In this document: in pieces, positions 25,211 through 34,151 of the stretch
Numbering within the stretch: position 1 is the stretch's first letter
Layout of the letters: each line of letters begins with the position of its first letter
Origin: a virus
Length of the DNA stretch: 64,000 nucleotides
Virus record (IMG/VR): IMGVR_UViG_3300030838_000001
Location: 62,001 to 126,000 of that record
Direction: 5' to 3' (one strand)
Translations under genes and position numbers: made by a program
The notes under the pieces: model-generated
Told to the model about the DNA's origin: nothing
Database searches by the model: none
Seen by the model: only the letters and a program-made list of their open reading frames with translations

Positions 25211-25475
25211 TTATAAAGTTCCGTTACTAGAAGAAATTTATATTTGCACACAATATTTAAAAGGTTTTACGTATAATGATGTTTTAAGTATGCCTGTTTA
25301 TGAAAGAAGATTCTTTTTAGGGTTATTGAATAAAGAAAACTTTGAAAAACAGGAAAAAATTGAAGAAATGAAGGAGCAAAGTAAAACTACTGGCTCAAAA
25401 GGTACTAGAACAACCAAAATCAGCGGACAGAATCTTAAAAATAGGATGAACAACGGTGATTTACCATTATCATAA
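25191..25475 (+). CDS. Probable frameshift extension of the gp26-like chaperone
   Basis: The +1 frame relative to the gp26-like gene is open from 25164 to the TAA at 25473-25475. After a shift at TTTTTTT it reads GLTSNYKVPLLEEIYICTQY, then LKGFTYNDVLSMPVYERRFF and a charged helical tail. The only ATG in the frame (25290) lies inside this conserved-looking block, in SMPVYERR, and would delete its first half. The Y-x-D-V-x-x-M-P-x-x-E-R-R pattern is like the small proteins that follow tail chaperones in many contractile phages. Reading by +1 or -2 slippage would make a fused product. Translation from 25290 alone is the alternative. Confidence 0.5.
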   Translation, partial: FFGLTSNYKVPLLEEIYICTQYLKGFTYNDVLSMPVYERRFFLGLLNKENFEKQEKIEEMKEQSKTTGSKGTRTTKISGQNLKNRMNNGDLPLS

Positions 25476-25481
25476 CTAAAA

Positions 25482-25509
25482 ATGCCCGCAGAAATGTGGG
25501 TATTTTTTA
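25482..25509 (+). terminator. Terminator with GAAA tetraloop
   Basis: ATGCCCGCA and TGTGGGTAT pair over 9 bp (two G-T wobbles) around a GAAA loop, followed by six T residues. It ends the chaperone transcript 6 bp after the frameshift-frame stop. Confidence 0.8.
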
Positions 25510-25518
25510 TTTAATATG

Positions 25519-25527
25519 ATATTTATA
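25519..25527 (+). promoter_or_regulatory. ATATTTATA motif after terminator
   Basis: ATATTTATAAAC starts 23 bp before the ATG at 25542, directly after the terminator, the same arrangement as at 22436. Confidence 0.5.
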
Positions 25528-25541
25528 AACAAAGATTAATC

Positions 25542-27020
25542 ATGAATAATAAAAAACTTAAGATAACTGAAGCACAATACAATAGACTACTACAGTTTAT
25601 TGTTGAAACTCCTTTTGACACAATGGTTAAACAAAGTATCGATATAGGTGATGTTGTTTCTATTAATTGGAAAGGTAGTAAGAATAATTTCAAGGTAATT
25701 GATAATTCAGGTGGGCAAATCATTATGGATAACATCGATAAAGGTTCAACCAACATCAACAATAGATACTTCATGAGCTTTACATCGTTGAATGGTGATG
25801 ACCTAGAGATGAGAAAGGTAAACAAGGTTAAAGAACCTGAAAAACTTAACGATATCAAGTCATGGTCACCAGTAACTGTTAAAGATATTTCAAACATACA
25901 AATCTTCAGAGACGGTGAATTAATTGATACGGTTGACCCAGTTTCTCCTACTGCTGAAAAACAACAAAAAAATGGTCCAAAACCTGATACAAACACAGAT
26001 AATAACCCAAGTCCTGACTTCATGAATGAGGTTAATAACGACTTGGCTATTATTCTTGAACAATTGGAAAAAGGAAAAGGAATCAATTTTATATTTAATT
26101 CAGGGTTTATTAATTTCTGTTGCTTAGATAGAGTTGATTCTACATTTATCTTAGAAATTAATGAAGAACAAAATACAATCATCGATAGTCTTAATAAATG
26201 GGACACCTTCATTTTGGATATCAAGGGTAATCCTCAAACAGATAACCTATATCTTAAAAACAAAGACATTGTTTCAACTAATGATGGAGTAACTTATAAC
26301 CTTAAATTCAAGGTTTCAGCTGGAAATACACACAAAGAGACTGTTATAAAAGCAATCAAAGGTGTTAGTGTTTTGAGCTCTTGTGATACAACTGAAGAAG
26401 ATGAAGATGAGAAACCTGAAGTAAATGGCCCTGAAGAACAGAAAGCGGATGCTGAAAAGGCACTACAAATGATTCTTAAGGATAAAGATTTACAAGATGC
26501 GTTTTATAAACAACCTGGATTTTGGGAGATGTTTAAAGCTGAACTTTCAGGTGAAAAAGCTGTTGGTACTGGTATAATTACCGTATTAGACGTTATGCGT
26601 AAAGTAACTGAATCTAGACTTGTTAAAAAGGTAGGTAAAGGGTTTAATGTTGGTAAAAAAGCCAAGTTTATTCCTATTGAAAACGTTAACGTTAAGTATC
26701 GTGATGATAAAGATATAATCCATAATTATGACCTTCCAATGGTTGAAGATATGATTACGGTTAGAAGACACCTTATCGATGATGTTAGTCAAGTTTTACA
26801 AAAAAGAGTTGAGGGTGGAAATGGACTAATTCTAAGAATCCTAGTTAAAGACCAAACAGACGAACCAAATATCAAGAATTGTGATGTTCAGATTGGTATT
26901 AAAAATAAAAGCGATAAATTCGTTGAGAAGGGACAAACATCAGATGTTAACATAAAATTCTTAAATTCAGAAGGTTATGAAGCACAAGTTCAACAACCAC
27001 AAACACAAAATACTAACTAA
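25542..27020 (+). CDS. Hypothetical tail-region protein (492 residues)
   Basis: A 492-residue hydrophilic protein with no recognised domain. The N-terminus NNKKLKITEAQYNRLLQFIV shares the KLKIT-x-x-QY motif with the protein encoded at 22456. An acidic linker (TTEEDEDEKPEVNGPEEQ, about residues 285-305) separates an N-terminal mixed part from a C-terminal part with helices and strands, and the end is Gln-rich. It sits between the chaperone and the tape measure, and its stop overlaps the tape-measure start by one base (TAATG), so it is co-translated with it. A minor tail or tape-associated protein is likely; no better call can be supported. Confidence 0.6.
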   Translation: MNNKKLKITEAQYNRLLQFIVETPFDTMVKQSIDIGDVVSINWKGSKNNFKVIDNSGGQIIMDNIDKGSTNINNRYFMSFTSLNGDDLEMRKVNKVKEPEKLNDIKSWSPVTVKDISNIQIFRDGELIDTVDPVSPTAEKQQKNGPKPDTNTDNNPSPDFMNEVNNDLAIILEQLEKGKGINFIFNSGFINFCCLDRVDSTFILEINEEQNTIIDSLNKWDTFILDIKGNPQTDNLYLKNKDIVSTNDGVTYNLKFKVSAGNTHKETVIKAIKGVSVLSSCDTTEEDEDEKPEVNGPEEQKADAEKALQMILKDKDLQDAFYKQPGFWEMFKAELSGEKAVGTGIITVLDVMRKVTESRLVKKVGKGFNVGKKAKFIPIENVNVKYRDDKDIIHNYDLPMVEDMITVRRHLIDDVSQVLQKRVEGGNGLILRILVKDQTDEPNIKNCDVQIGIKNKSDKFVEKGQTSDVNIKFLNSEGYEAQVQQPQTQNTN

Positions 27021-29509
27021 TGGCAGATACATCAAATATGAGTCAAGACGAGTTAAATGCGCATAACAGATTAGTCGCAGAGGCTCTTAAACTCGCAAAA
27101 CAAGAAGCTAGATATAGAAAAGAAGTTAGCACCAGTCTTGCTGATTATTTAGCTGGTGTTGAGAAGGCAAATAAGATGAAAAAAACTTATAATGCCAACT
27201 TAAAAATTCAATCTAAATTTGAGAAAGAATTAGAAAAAGCACAGCAAGATAATGATGCTCAAGCTATTCTTAATGCTCAAGTTAAGCTAGACCTTATAAA
27301 GAAACAAAATAAAGAACTTAAGAAACAACAAGAAGCTCTAGAAGACGCTTTGGCAACTGTTAATAAGACTTCTATGGTTACTGCCAAGTTAGGTGCTGAA
27401 GCTTTAAAAGGTATCGCAAAGCTTGCAACAAACATCCCAGGTCTTATCACCAAGGGTTACGGTCAAATCAAGAGTGCTGGTTTATTCGATATGGATAAAG
27501 CCATTAAGCAATCAGGTTTAAGTATGGGTCTTTTATCTAAACAAACTAGTGATTATAGAGCTAATATTACTGCGGCCGCTAAAAGAACAACTACCTTTGG
27601 TATTGGAATTGAAGAACTTGCTCAAATGCAAGCTAGTTATTCTGAAGAATTAGGTAGAGCTGTTGTTTTAACTGAACAAGAAAGCGTTGCTATGGCTAAG
27701 ATTGCCGCTGATGCTCAATTGAGTACCGAAGCAATGGGTCAAATGACTGCTGAATTAGATAGACAAGGTGTTTCTGCTGAAAGAACTGCTGACTATATTC
27801 ACAAGGTTATGGAAGACACCCATAAAATGGGTCTTAATTCATCTAAGGTTATTAAGAATATCAATGCTAATTTCAAGATGCTTAATAGATATAACTTCAA
27901 AAATGGAGTTGATGGACTAGCTAAAATGGCCCAAACAGTATCTAAATTAGGTGTTTCTATGGAATTTGCCGCTGGTTTTGCAGATAAGTTATGGGATGTT
28001 GAAGGAGCTGTTGATATGTCTGCACAATTACAAGTATTAGGTGGTGAATGGTCTAAGTTAGCGGACCCATTCAAGCTTATGTATCAAGCTCGTAATGATA
28101 TTGAAGGATTGACTGAAGAATTAGGTAAAGCCGCATCGGCTTCTGCTCACTTGAATAAAAAAGGTGAAATAGAAATTGCCGCTGTTGAAATGCATAAATT
28201 AAAAATCATTGCTCAACAAACTGGTGTTGCATATGATGAGTTAGCTCAAGCTGGTAAAAATGCATTCAAGTTGAATAAGATTAAAGGTCAAGTTCAATTC
28301 CAAATGTCTGATGAAGAAAAAGAATTCCTTACAAATCAAGCTCACTTAGATAAAGACGGAAAAGCCTATATCGTAGTTAAAGGTGATAAGAAATTCCTTG
28401 GACAATTAGGAGCTAATGCTCAAAGTATTGTTAAGGCCCAAATGGAAGAACAAAAAGCTATGGGTGAAAGAGCTAAGGATGCTCAAACATTTGATGAGGC
28501 GTTGAATAATACAATCAACGGTATGAAGGTTTATTTGCTTCCAATCATTACAGCTATAAACGAAAAATTACTTCCTAAATTGAAAGATTTTGGTGATAGA
28601 TTCGAAAACGAAAAATGGGGTGATAAAATAGAGAAATTTGCTGGTATTGTTGGTGACTTGGTTACTACCATCGGTGGATTTATTATTGATAACCCAATCA
28701 AAACTGGTCTTATTTATCTTACAACTAAATTAGGTGGTTTCCTTATGGATAAAGCTACTTGGTTTAGTAATGGTCTTATACTTGCACAAGGATTTAACGC
28801 TGGGTCTGCTGGTGGTGGAGCCGCAAGTGCTGTAGCTGGTGGTGTCGGTAAATTTGCTAAGTTAGGTAAGTTTGCTAAGATTGGTGGTGGTGTAATTGCC
28901 GCTGGTGCTAGTGGATATGATGAATGGACAACCAATAAAGAAAATGGAGTTGAAGCTGGTGAAAACGCTGGCCGTACTGCTATTAGAGCAGGGGGTGCTG
29001 GTTTAGGAGCATGGGGTGGTGCGGCCGCAGGTGCCGCATTGGGTTCTGTTGTTCCAGTTATCGGTACAGTTGTTGGTGGGATTATTGGTGGTATCTTAGG
29101 TGGACTTGCTGGTGATAAACTAGGTGATATGGGTGGTGATGCCGCTTATGGTGTTCACGATGGTAAATTCCCTGCAATTGGTAAGAACTTAGGTAGCGAT
29201 TTTTCTCAAGGTAGAGGAATTATTCAAGGTGGAAAAATTACACCTATTGATAATAAAGATGACCTTATGGCAATGAAACGTGGTGGTCCAGTCGATAATG
29301 CGTTGAGAGATGGTGGTGGAAGTGTGAACACTACTAGAGTTGATTTTGGTTCTATTACAATCAATGGTGAAATCTTGATTAAATCTCCTGGAAGTCCAGG
29401 TATGTCTGAAGACCTTATGAAGGACCCTTCATTTAGACGTGATATCACAAGAACAATCCAAGTTGAATTAGAGAAAAATAAAATTGGTGGAAAAAATAAA
29501 GGTCAATAA
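27020..29509 (+). CDS. Tape measure protein
   Basis: An 829-residue protein with the build of a tape measure. It has a long helical, coiled-coil-prone N-terminal third (FEKELEKAQQDNDAQAILNA, LIKKQNKELKKQQEALEDAL), Ala-rich helices, and then a hydrophobic Gly/Ala-rich segment around residues 590-710 (GAAAGAALGSVVPVIGTVVG then GIIGGILGGLAG) that could cross a membrane during DNA ejection. It follows sheath, tube and the gp26-type chaperone, the standard place. Its length sets the tail length and would imply a tail longer than that of T4 if T4 gp29 (590 residues) is the counterpart. It contains two of the window's seven GCGGCCGC sites. Confidence 0.8.
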   Translation: MADTSNMSQDELNAHNRLVAEALKLAKQEARYRKEVSTSLADYLAGVEKANKMKKTYNANLKIQSKFEKELEKAQQDNDAQAILNAQVKLDLIKKQNKELKKQQEALEDALATVNKTSMVTAKLGAEALKGIAKLATNIPGLITKGYGQIKSAGLFDMDKAIKQSGLSMGLLSKQTSDYRANITAAAKRTTTFGIGIEELAQMQASYSEELGRAVVLTEQESVAMAKIAADAQLSTEAMGQMTAELDRQGVSAERTADYIHKVMEDTHKMGLNSSKVIKNINANFKMLNRYNFKNGVDGLAKMAQTVSKLGVSMEFAAGFADKLWDVEGAVDMSAQLQVLGGEWSKLADPFKLMYQARNDIEGLTEELGKAASASAHLNKKGEIEIAAVEMHKLKIIAQQTGVAYDELAQAGKNAFKLNKIKGQVQFQMSDEEKEFLTNQAHLDKDGKAYIVVKGDKKFLGQLGANAQSIVKAQMEEQKAMGERAKDAQTFDEALNNTINGMKVYLLPIITAINEKLLPKLKDFGDRFENEKWGDKIEKFAGIVGDLVTTIGGFIIDNPIKTGLIYLTTKLGGFLMDKATWFSNGLILAQGFNAGSAGGGAASAVAGGVGKFAKLGKFAKIGGGVIAAGASGYDEWTTNKENGVEAGENAGRTAIRAGGAGLGAWGGAAAGAALGSVVPVIGTVVGGIIGGILGGLAGDKLGDMGGDAAYGVHDGKFPAIGKNLGSDFSQGRGIIQGGKITPIDNKDDLMAMKRGGPVDNALRDGGGSVNTTRVDFGSITINGEILIKSPGSPGMSEDLMKDPSFRRDITRTIQVELEKNKIGGKNKGQ

Positions 29510-29563
29510 TCGTTGAAAATCAATCATTTGATAAATTCTTTAGAAAAAATCTTTTACACTTAC

Positions 29564-29594
29564 TTGACAATGTCGAAAAAAAACCGTATATTTG
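29564..29594 (+). promoter_or_regulatory. Bacteroidota-type promoter in the non-coding segment
   Basis: TTG at 29564-29566, 20 bp, then TATATTTG at 29587-29594. No gene starts within 190 bp; the next element is a terminator at 29697. Confidence 0.6.
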
Positions 29595-29721
29595 TCTAAA
29601 TTAAATAATAATATAAAAAATTAATATTAATAAATAAATTATAATAATTAAAATATTTAAATATATAATATAACCTAATATTATATATAATAATTAAAAG
29701 GCACTAATTGTGTCTTTTTTT
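29595..29721 (+). ncRNA. Candidate short non-coding transcript (promoter to terminator)
   Basis: The region between a good TAnnTTTG promoter and a terminator has no open frame of useful length. It is almost pure A and T up to 29696, with an 11-bp perfect AT stem (ATATATAATAT at 29661-29671, loop AACCTA, ATATTATATAT at 29678-29688) before the terminator hairpin. A transcript of about 120 bases would result. The region could instead be an easily melted site, such as an origin of replication. Both ideas are inference. Confidence 0.35.
29697..29721 (+). terminator. Rho-independent terminator in the non-coding segment
   Basis: AAAGGCAC and GTGTCTTT form an 8-bp stem (one G-T pair) with loop TAATT and a run of seven T residues. 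It closes the candidate short transcript. Confidence 0.7.
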
Positions 29722-29767
29722 ATTTGGTCTAAAACCATTTATTTTTATAAAAATTCAAGTACTATAG

Positions 29768-29775
29768 TATTTATA
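29768..29775 (+). promoter_or_regulatory. TATTTATA motif before the 1341-residue gene
   Basis: TATTTATATATAAATAAG starts 23 bp before the ATG at 29791. The site also contains TATAAATA, the T4-type late promoter word, on the same strand. Confidence 0.45.
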
Positions 29776-29790
29776 TATAAATAAGTTACT

Positions 29791-32700
29791 ATGCAAAATT
29801 TTTATAACTCTTCTAAACCAAGTCCTACTACTAGAAACACTATTAACAGTGTAAGTATAGATATTAGAGATTATCTTTTAACGAAGAATTTAAAACCACA
29901 ATACCCACAATTATCAACGACACTTAACGGTGCTCCTAAGATTGGTGAACCAGTTGTTGATACAACTATTGGTGAGAACGCTGTATTGGTTCCAATTGGT
30001 CTTCCATTGGAAACCGAAGGTATTTCATTTAAAAATAAGAACATCTCAACTAATCAATTTAAAAATGATGTTCAAATTGCTGATGAACTTAAGAACATTG
30101 ACCTATCAACGAAAGATGTAAATAAAGACTACCCTCAAGCAGTTTGGCCTCAAGGAACACAAAAATATCCTAATTCAGCTACTGAAGAAGTTACAAAGTA
30201 TGGACTTATTGGAAAAACAGATGAAGCAGGATATCGTAAAAGAAATACAATCAAGAACTTATATCTAGATGCTGATAAACAAATAGATATTTCAACTTTC
30301 ATTGATTTAAACCCTACAGATACTACTCAACAAATAAAAGGATATTTAGACACTTATGGTGGTTTAAATACTGGAAATGGTGGAGCAACAAAAGCAATCA
30401 ATATCATTGGTAGCGTACTAAACGGACAAGGTTTAGGTATAGCTAAGGGTGGTGTTGTGACTAACTATGATGTTAGAGCAACGTTAGTTGGTAGAGTTCT
30501 TGGAGCAACAGGTTTCATCAACGATACAAAGCTTGGAACAATCGGTGGACAGCAATTAGCACTAGCATTGGCAAACAATGCGGCATTTAATGTTCAACAA
30601 GATATTTTAGGGTCCTTCAATGTTACTGATAACATGATGAGCCTTGTTAAAAATGGTACACTTGCTGGATTTAGGTCAGATTATACTATTACAAAACCTT
30701 CAAGTACAGGTGGACAAATTGCTGATTATACTTCAAGAATCCTAGGATTCACACTACCTAAGAGTTATTTAGATGATTCAGGGTCTATTTTCCAAAGTGA
30801 AAATAACAACGCTGAAAATGTAACTAGAGCCAACGCAATGATTCTAAATACTGGTAAGGGTCAAAATCAAGCCCTTTTAACGAACGTTAATGCGAATTTG
30901 ATAGGGATTAGTCCATCAGGTATAGATAATCCTTCTAACTCGTCATTTAGGGTTGGTTATGCACCAGCATATACAAACAACAACGGTGAGGTACAAATTA
31001 CCAATGGAGTTATCTATGCTTTCTCAAATCAAGGTAAAACAATATCTCTATTTGGTTCAGACGATAATATCATTCCAAACTTGTCTTATAACAGAGAACA
31101 AAAGGTTCAAGCTTCAGGTTTTGAGGCTCCTGAAGACTTATTCTTTGTAGGACACAAATCAAACCCAGGTTATTCTGACCGTAAAATCAGTGACGTTACC
31201 TTCTCATGGGGTACTGAGATTGGTGGTAAGGTAAATTCAGATGCTAATTATTATCCATTTAGTGGTGATAAGAAAAGTCTTCTTGCTAAAACTCAAAAGC
31301 TTTTCAACAGTAAAGGTATGTTGAATATCGTTACAGCCAAAGGTGATATGGACAAGACTTCAACACAAATACAACAAGCTAACGGTAATGGTTTCTCTAA
31401 GGGTAGCCAAGTACTTAAAGCTGATTTATACGATGATAATGGACGTTATAACAACGCAACTGGTAAAACAGCTGACGAAACATATTGCCGTAGTTGGACT
31501 ACGCTTGACAGATATGATTCTGTTAATAATCTTATTAGAAAACACGGACTTTGGAAATCTCCAACGGTTCCATATAGATTCAATACTGAAAACTCAGTAT
31601 TAGATGAGTATGGAATACCTAAGATTGCACCATATACAACAGATAAACCTGAAGACCCTAAGAAATTTATGTTCTCAATTGAGAACTTAGCTTGGGCCGA
31701 TGAGAGTTCATATGCAAACCTACCACAATCAGAACGTGGACCAGGAGACCTTATCTCAGGTAAAAGAGGTCGTATCATGTGGTTCCCGCCTTATAATATT
31801 AATTTCACAGAAAATAGTAGTGTAAATTGGGATTCTAATAATTTCATTGGTCGTGGAGAACCATTATACACATACAATAACACCGAAAGAACAGGTACAC
31901 TTTCTTTCCAAGTAATTGTTGACCATCCTAGTTATGCAAATTCATTTAGAGGTGTTAACGGACCCGATGATAACTATATTGCTTCATTTTGGGCTGGATG
32001 TGTTGACCCTAGTAGTGAAATATCTAAAAAATTAACACCAAGTCAAGTAAGTTCACTTGTAGTTGAGTCTTTAACGGTTCAAGAACCTAAAAAGATTACT
32101 AGTGAGCCAACACCTGATGATATGGTTGTTTATTTCCCTAATGATAATGCTAATATTCCAGCAACATATGAAAATGGGTTAAGTGGTGCAACAACTGCTA
32201 ATACAATCAATTATAATGTATCTGCAACTGGTTTAGGTTTCGGATTAGGCTCTTATCCAAGTAACTTCACCCCAGGTGTCACAAGTGCTTGGCCTGATAG
32301 ATATAACTTCGGTTTAAACTACAAAGGTGAAAGAGCTCCTGTTTCTAATGTTGATGGTGTGCCTTATTATGGTTATTTTGACCCAAGATACGACCAAGCT
32401 ATTGTTAATTTCTTGAATACCAAGTGTAAGTATTGTGTAGTTGAGGTAACTGGTTATGCCAGCCCACAAGGTTCTGCACCATATAATCAAAAATTAGCTA
32501 ACGCTAGAGCCAAGGCTATCCGTGATGAGTTAAGAGATACGAAATGGGGACCATTATTAACAGATAAAAGAAATTTTGATAAGAGATTTAAAACAATGCC
32601 AAGCATCGCTTTGACAAATACTCAGTGTATTCCTAACCATGGTGAAGATACTGATACTATTTGGTGTAAATTAGATAGAAAAGCTGTTATTCATTTCAGA

Positions 32701-33816
32701 TTTAGTCCTGAATTAGCAGCGGCCGACTATGCGAAAGCAACACCTGTTATTAAAAAATCATCTAAAACTGTTAATACGCTTATAACAAATAAATTCTATG
32801 ATGAATCTAAGTATTTTGACCAATTGGTTAATGATGATGCTTTTGTTTTTGATAGATTTAGAGATAAAATTAAGTATTTTCACCCAGCGTTCCACTCAAC
32901 AACACCTGAAGGGTTGAATTCTAGACTTACATTCTTATTGCAATGTACAAGACAAGGACCAACTTCAGAGGACCAAGGGGCAAATAACTTGGCATTCGGT
33001 AGACCGCCAGTTTGTATTTTAAGAATTGGAGATTTTTATAATACTAAGATTGTAATCGATAATATTGGAATTGATTATGAGCCGTTGGTATGGGATTTAA
33101 ACCCTGAAGGTATTGGAGTTCAGCCAATGATTGCGAATGTTAACATGTCGTTTAAATTTATCGGTGGTTCAACACTTATGGGTCCAATCAACAAGTTACA
33201 AAATGCGTTATCATTTAACTATTTCGCTAATACACAAGTGTATGACCCAAGAGCTGATTATATTGCTAAGACAGATTTAACTGTTACTAAAAAATATAAA
33301 AAGAGTGATGGAACTGAAGTATCAGAAACAAACCCTGTTTATAAAATTAGCAATGGACAAGTTGATATTTCAAATCCTGAAACTGCGATTACACCTGATG
33401 TTATTGCTGATAATACACCTGAAGTAAATCAAACAGCGGCCGCAGAGCAAGCAATTAGTGGAACAACAGCACAAGATGCTCAACCGCCAGCGGGTACATC
33501 GGCTACAACTAACAATGACATTTATGTTTATGTTACTGGTGATAGAACAACAGATGCTTATAATGGAACAATTGATATTAAATTGGTAACACCAGCACTG
33601 GCTGATTCTTACGATATGAAGGTTAGCATTTTTGATGCAACAAATAAGAGAGTTGAAATAGGTGTTGGACGTGTTGATAAAACCAAGATGGAACAATCAT
33701 ACACTTATCCAATAAACCTAACAAGTAGTAACTTTAAGTTTTCTACAACAAATGCATATGTGATTAGAATCGATTTTATCGGTTACAAATCATTTAATAT
33801 AACAAAAGAATTTTAA
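29791..33816 (+). CDS. Large baseplate/tail protein with OmpA-like domain
   Basis: A 1341-residue virion protein. Around residues 862-915 is an OmpA C-terminal-like module: YDQAIVNFLN, then VVEVTGYASPQGSAPYNQKL and ANARAKAIRDEL. The GYASPxG form is the variant seen in many Bacteroidota OmpA-family proteins; the arginine (Arg906) of the peptidoglycan-binding site is kept, but the usual Asp is replaced. Residues about 1045-1130 (RLTFLLQCTRQGPTSEDQG, GRPPVCILRIGDFYNTKIVI, WDLNPEGIGVQPMIANVNMS) look like a tube-type beta domain as in tail-tube or baseplate-cap proteins. The gene precedes the gp53-like and hub genes, so a baseplate position is likely. It may contact the cell wall. Confidence 0.65.
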   Translation: MQNFYNSSKPSPTTRNTINSVSIDIRDYLLTKNLKPQYPQLSTTLNGAPKIGEPVVDTTIGENAVLVPIGLPLETEGISFKNKNISTNQFKNDVQIADELKNIDLSTKDVNKDYPQAVWPQGTQKYPNSATEEVTKYGLIGKTDEAGYRKRNTIKNLYLDADKQIDISTFIDLNPTDTTQQIKGYLDTYGGLNTGNGGATKAINIIGSVLNGQGLGIAKGGVVTNYDVRATLVGRVLGATGFINDTKLGTIGGQQLALALANNAAFNVQQDILGSFNVTDNMMSLVKNGTLAGFRSDYTITKPSSTGGQIADYTSRILGFTLPKSYLDDSGSIFQSENNNAENVTRANAMILNTGKGQNQALLTNVNANLIGISPSGIDNPSNSSFRVGYAPAYTNNNGEVQITNGVIYAFSNQGKTISLFGSDDNIIPNLSYNREQKVQASGFEAPEDLFFVGHKSNPGYSDRKISDVTFSWGTEIGGKVNSDANYYPFSGDKKSLLAKTQKLFNSKGMLNIVTAKGDMDKTSTQIQQANGNGFSKGSQVLKADLYDDNGRYNNATGKTADETYCRSWTTLDRYDSVNNLIRKHGLWKSPTVPYRFNTENSVLDEYGIPKIAPYTTDKPEDPKKFMFSIENLAWADESSYANLPQSERGPGDLISGKRGRIMWFPPYNINFTENSSVNWDSNNFIGRGEPLYTYNNTERTGTLSFQVIVDHPSYANSFRGVNGPDDNYIASFWAGCVDPSSEISKKLTPSQVSSLVVESLTVQEPKKITSEPTPDDMVVYFPNDNANIPATYENGLSGATTANTINYNVSATGLGFGLGSYPSNFTPGVTSAWPDRYNFGLNYKGERAPVSNVDGVPYYGYFDPRYDQAIVNFLNTKCKYCVVEVTGYASPQGSAPYNQKLANARAKAIRDELRDTKWGPLLTDKRNFDKRFKTMPSIALTNTQCIPNHGEDTDTIWCKLDRKAVIHFRFSPELAAADYAKATPVIKKSSKTVNTLITNKFYDESKYFDQLVNDDAFVFDRFRDKIKYFHPAFHSTTPEGLNSRLTFLLQCTRQGPTSEDQGANNLAFGRPPVCILRIGDFYNTKIVIDNIGIDYEPLVWDLNPEGIGVQPMIANVNMSFKFIGGSTLMGPINKLQNALSFNYFANTQVYDPRADYIAKTDLTVTKKYKKSDGTEVSETNPVYKISNGQVDISNPETAITPDVIADNTPEVNQTAAAEQAISGTTAQDAQPPAGTSATTNNDIYVYVTGDRTTDAYNGTIDIKLVTPALADSYDMKVSIFDATNKRVEIGVGRVDKTKMEQSYTYPINLTSSNFKFSTTNAYVIRIDFIGYKSFNITKEF

Positions 33817-33830
33817 TAAAAATATAAAGA

Positions 33831-34151
33831 ATGGCTAGTTATTTCGATAGATACGGAAGCTTTAGAGTTAATGCGGGTATGAAAACAATACCTGGAATCC
33901 AGGTCCCACAACTCGACTCAGATAAGAACATGGTTTATAAACAAGGTGTCTCTAGACTTGACAAATTGAGTCTTATGTATTATAATAACCCTTACAGTGG
34001 TTGGTTAATTATGTTAGCCAACCCTGAATTTGGTGGTTTGGAGTTTAATATTCCTGATATGGCCCTGATTAGAATCCCATTTCCATTTGAGAGTGCGGTT
34101 TCTAGATATATAACACAAGTAACGAATCATAAAGCACTATATGGCGAATAA
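33831..34151 (+). CDS. LysM-like / gp53-type baseplate wedge protein
   Basis: A 106-residue protein. TIPGIQVPQ is followed by MVYKQGVSRLDKLSLMYYNN and PYSGWLIMLANPE, the pattern of LysM-like small baseplate proteins (T4 gp53, P2 gpX): a start strand, then R-L-D-x-L-x-x-x-Y-Y, then a Trp-containing helix ending in ANP. The next stretch, FNIPDMALIRIPFP, fits the final strand and extended tail. It sits 14 bp after the 1341-residue gene and overlaps the hub gene by 11 bp, so the three are translated together. T4 gp53 is longer (196), so only the core domain is present. Confidence 0.65.
   Translation: MASYFDRYGSFRVNAGMKTIPGIQVPQLDSDKNMVYKQGVSRLDKLSLMYYNNPYSGWLIMLANPEFGGLEFNIPDMALIRIPFPFESAVSRYITQVTNHKALYGE

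Noticed and set aside
25239-25246. TATATTTG inside the frameshift extension
   Set aside because: No TTG at the required distance upstream, and the bases are explained as codons for Tyr-Ile-Cys.
25523-26224. Open frame of 233 codons on the minus strand
   Set aside because: It lies entirely antisense to the 492-residue gene, is rich in Leu/Ser/Phe as complementary-strand shadows are, and has no promoter motif of its own.
33370-33696. Cys/Ile/Asn-rich minus-strand frame of 108 codons
   Set aside because: Antisense to the C-terminal domain of the 1341-residue protein; the odd composition follows from Ala/Thr/Asn codons read backwards.
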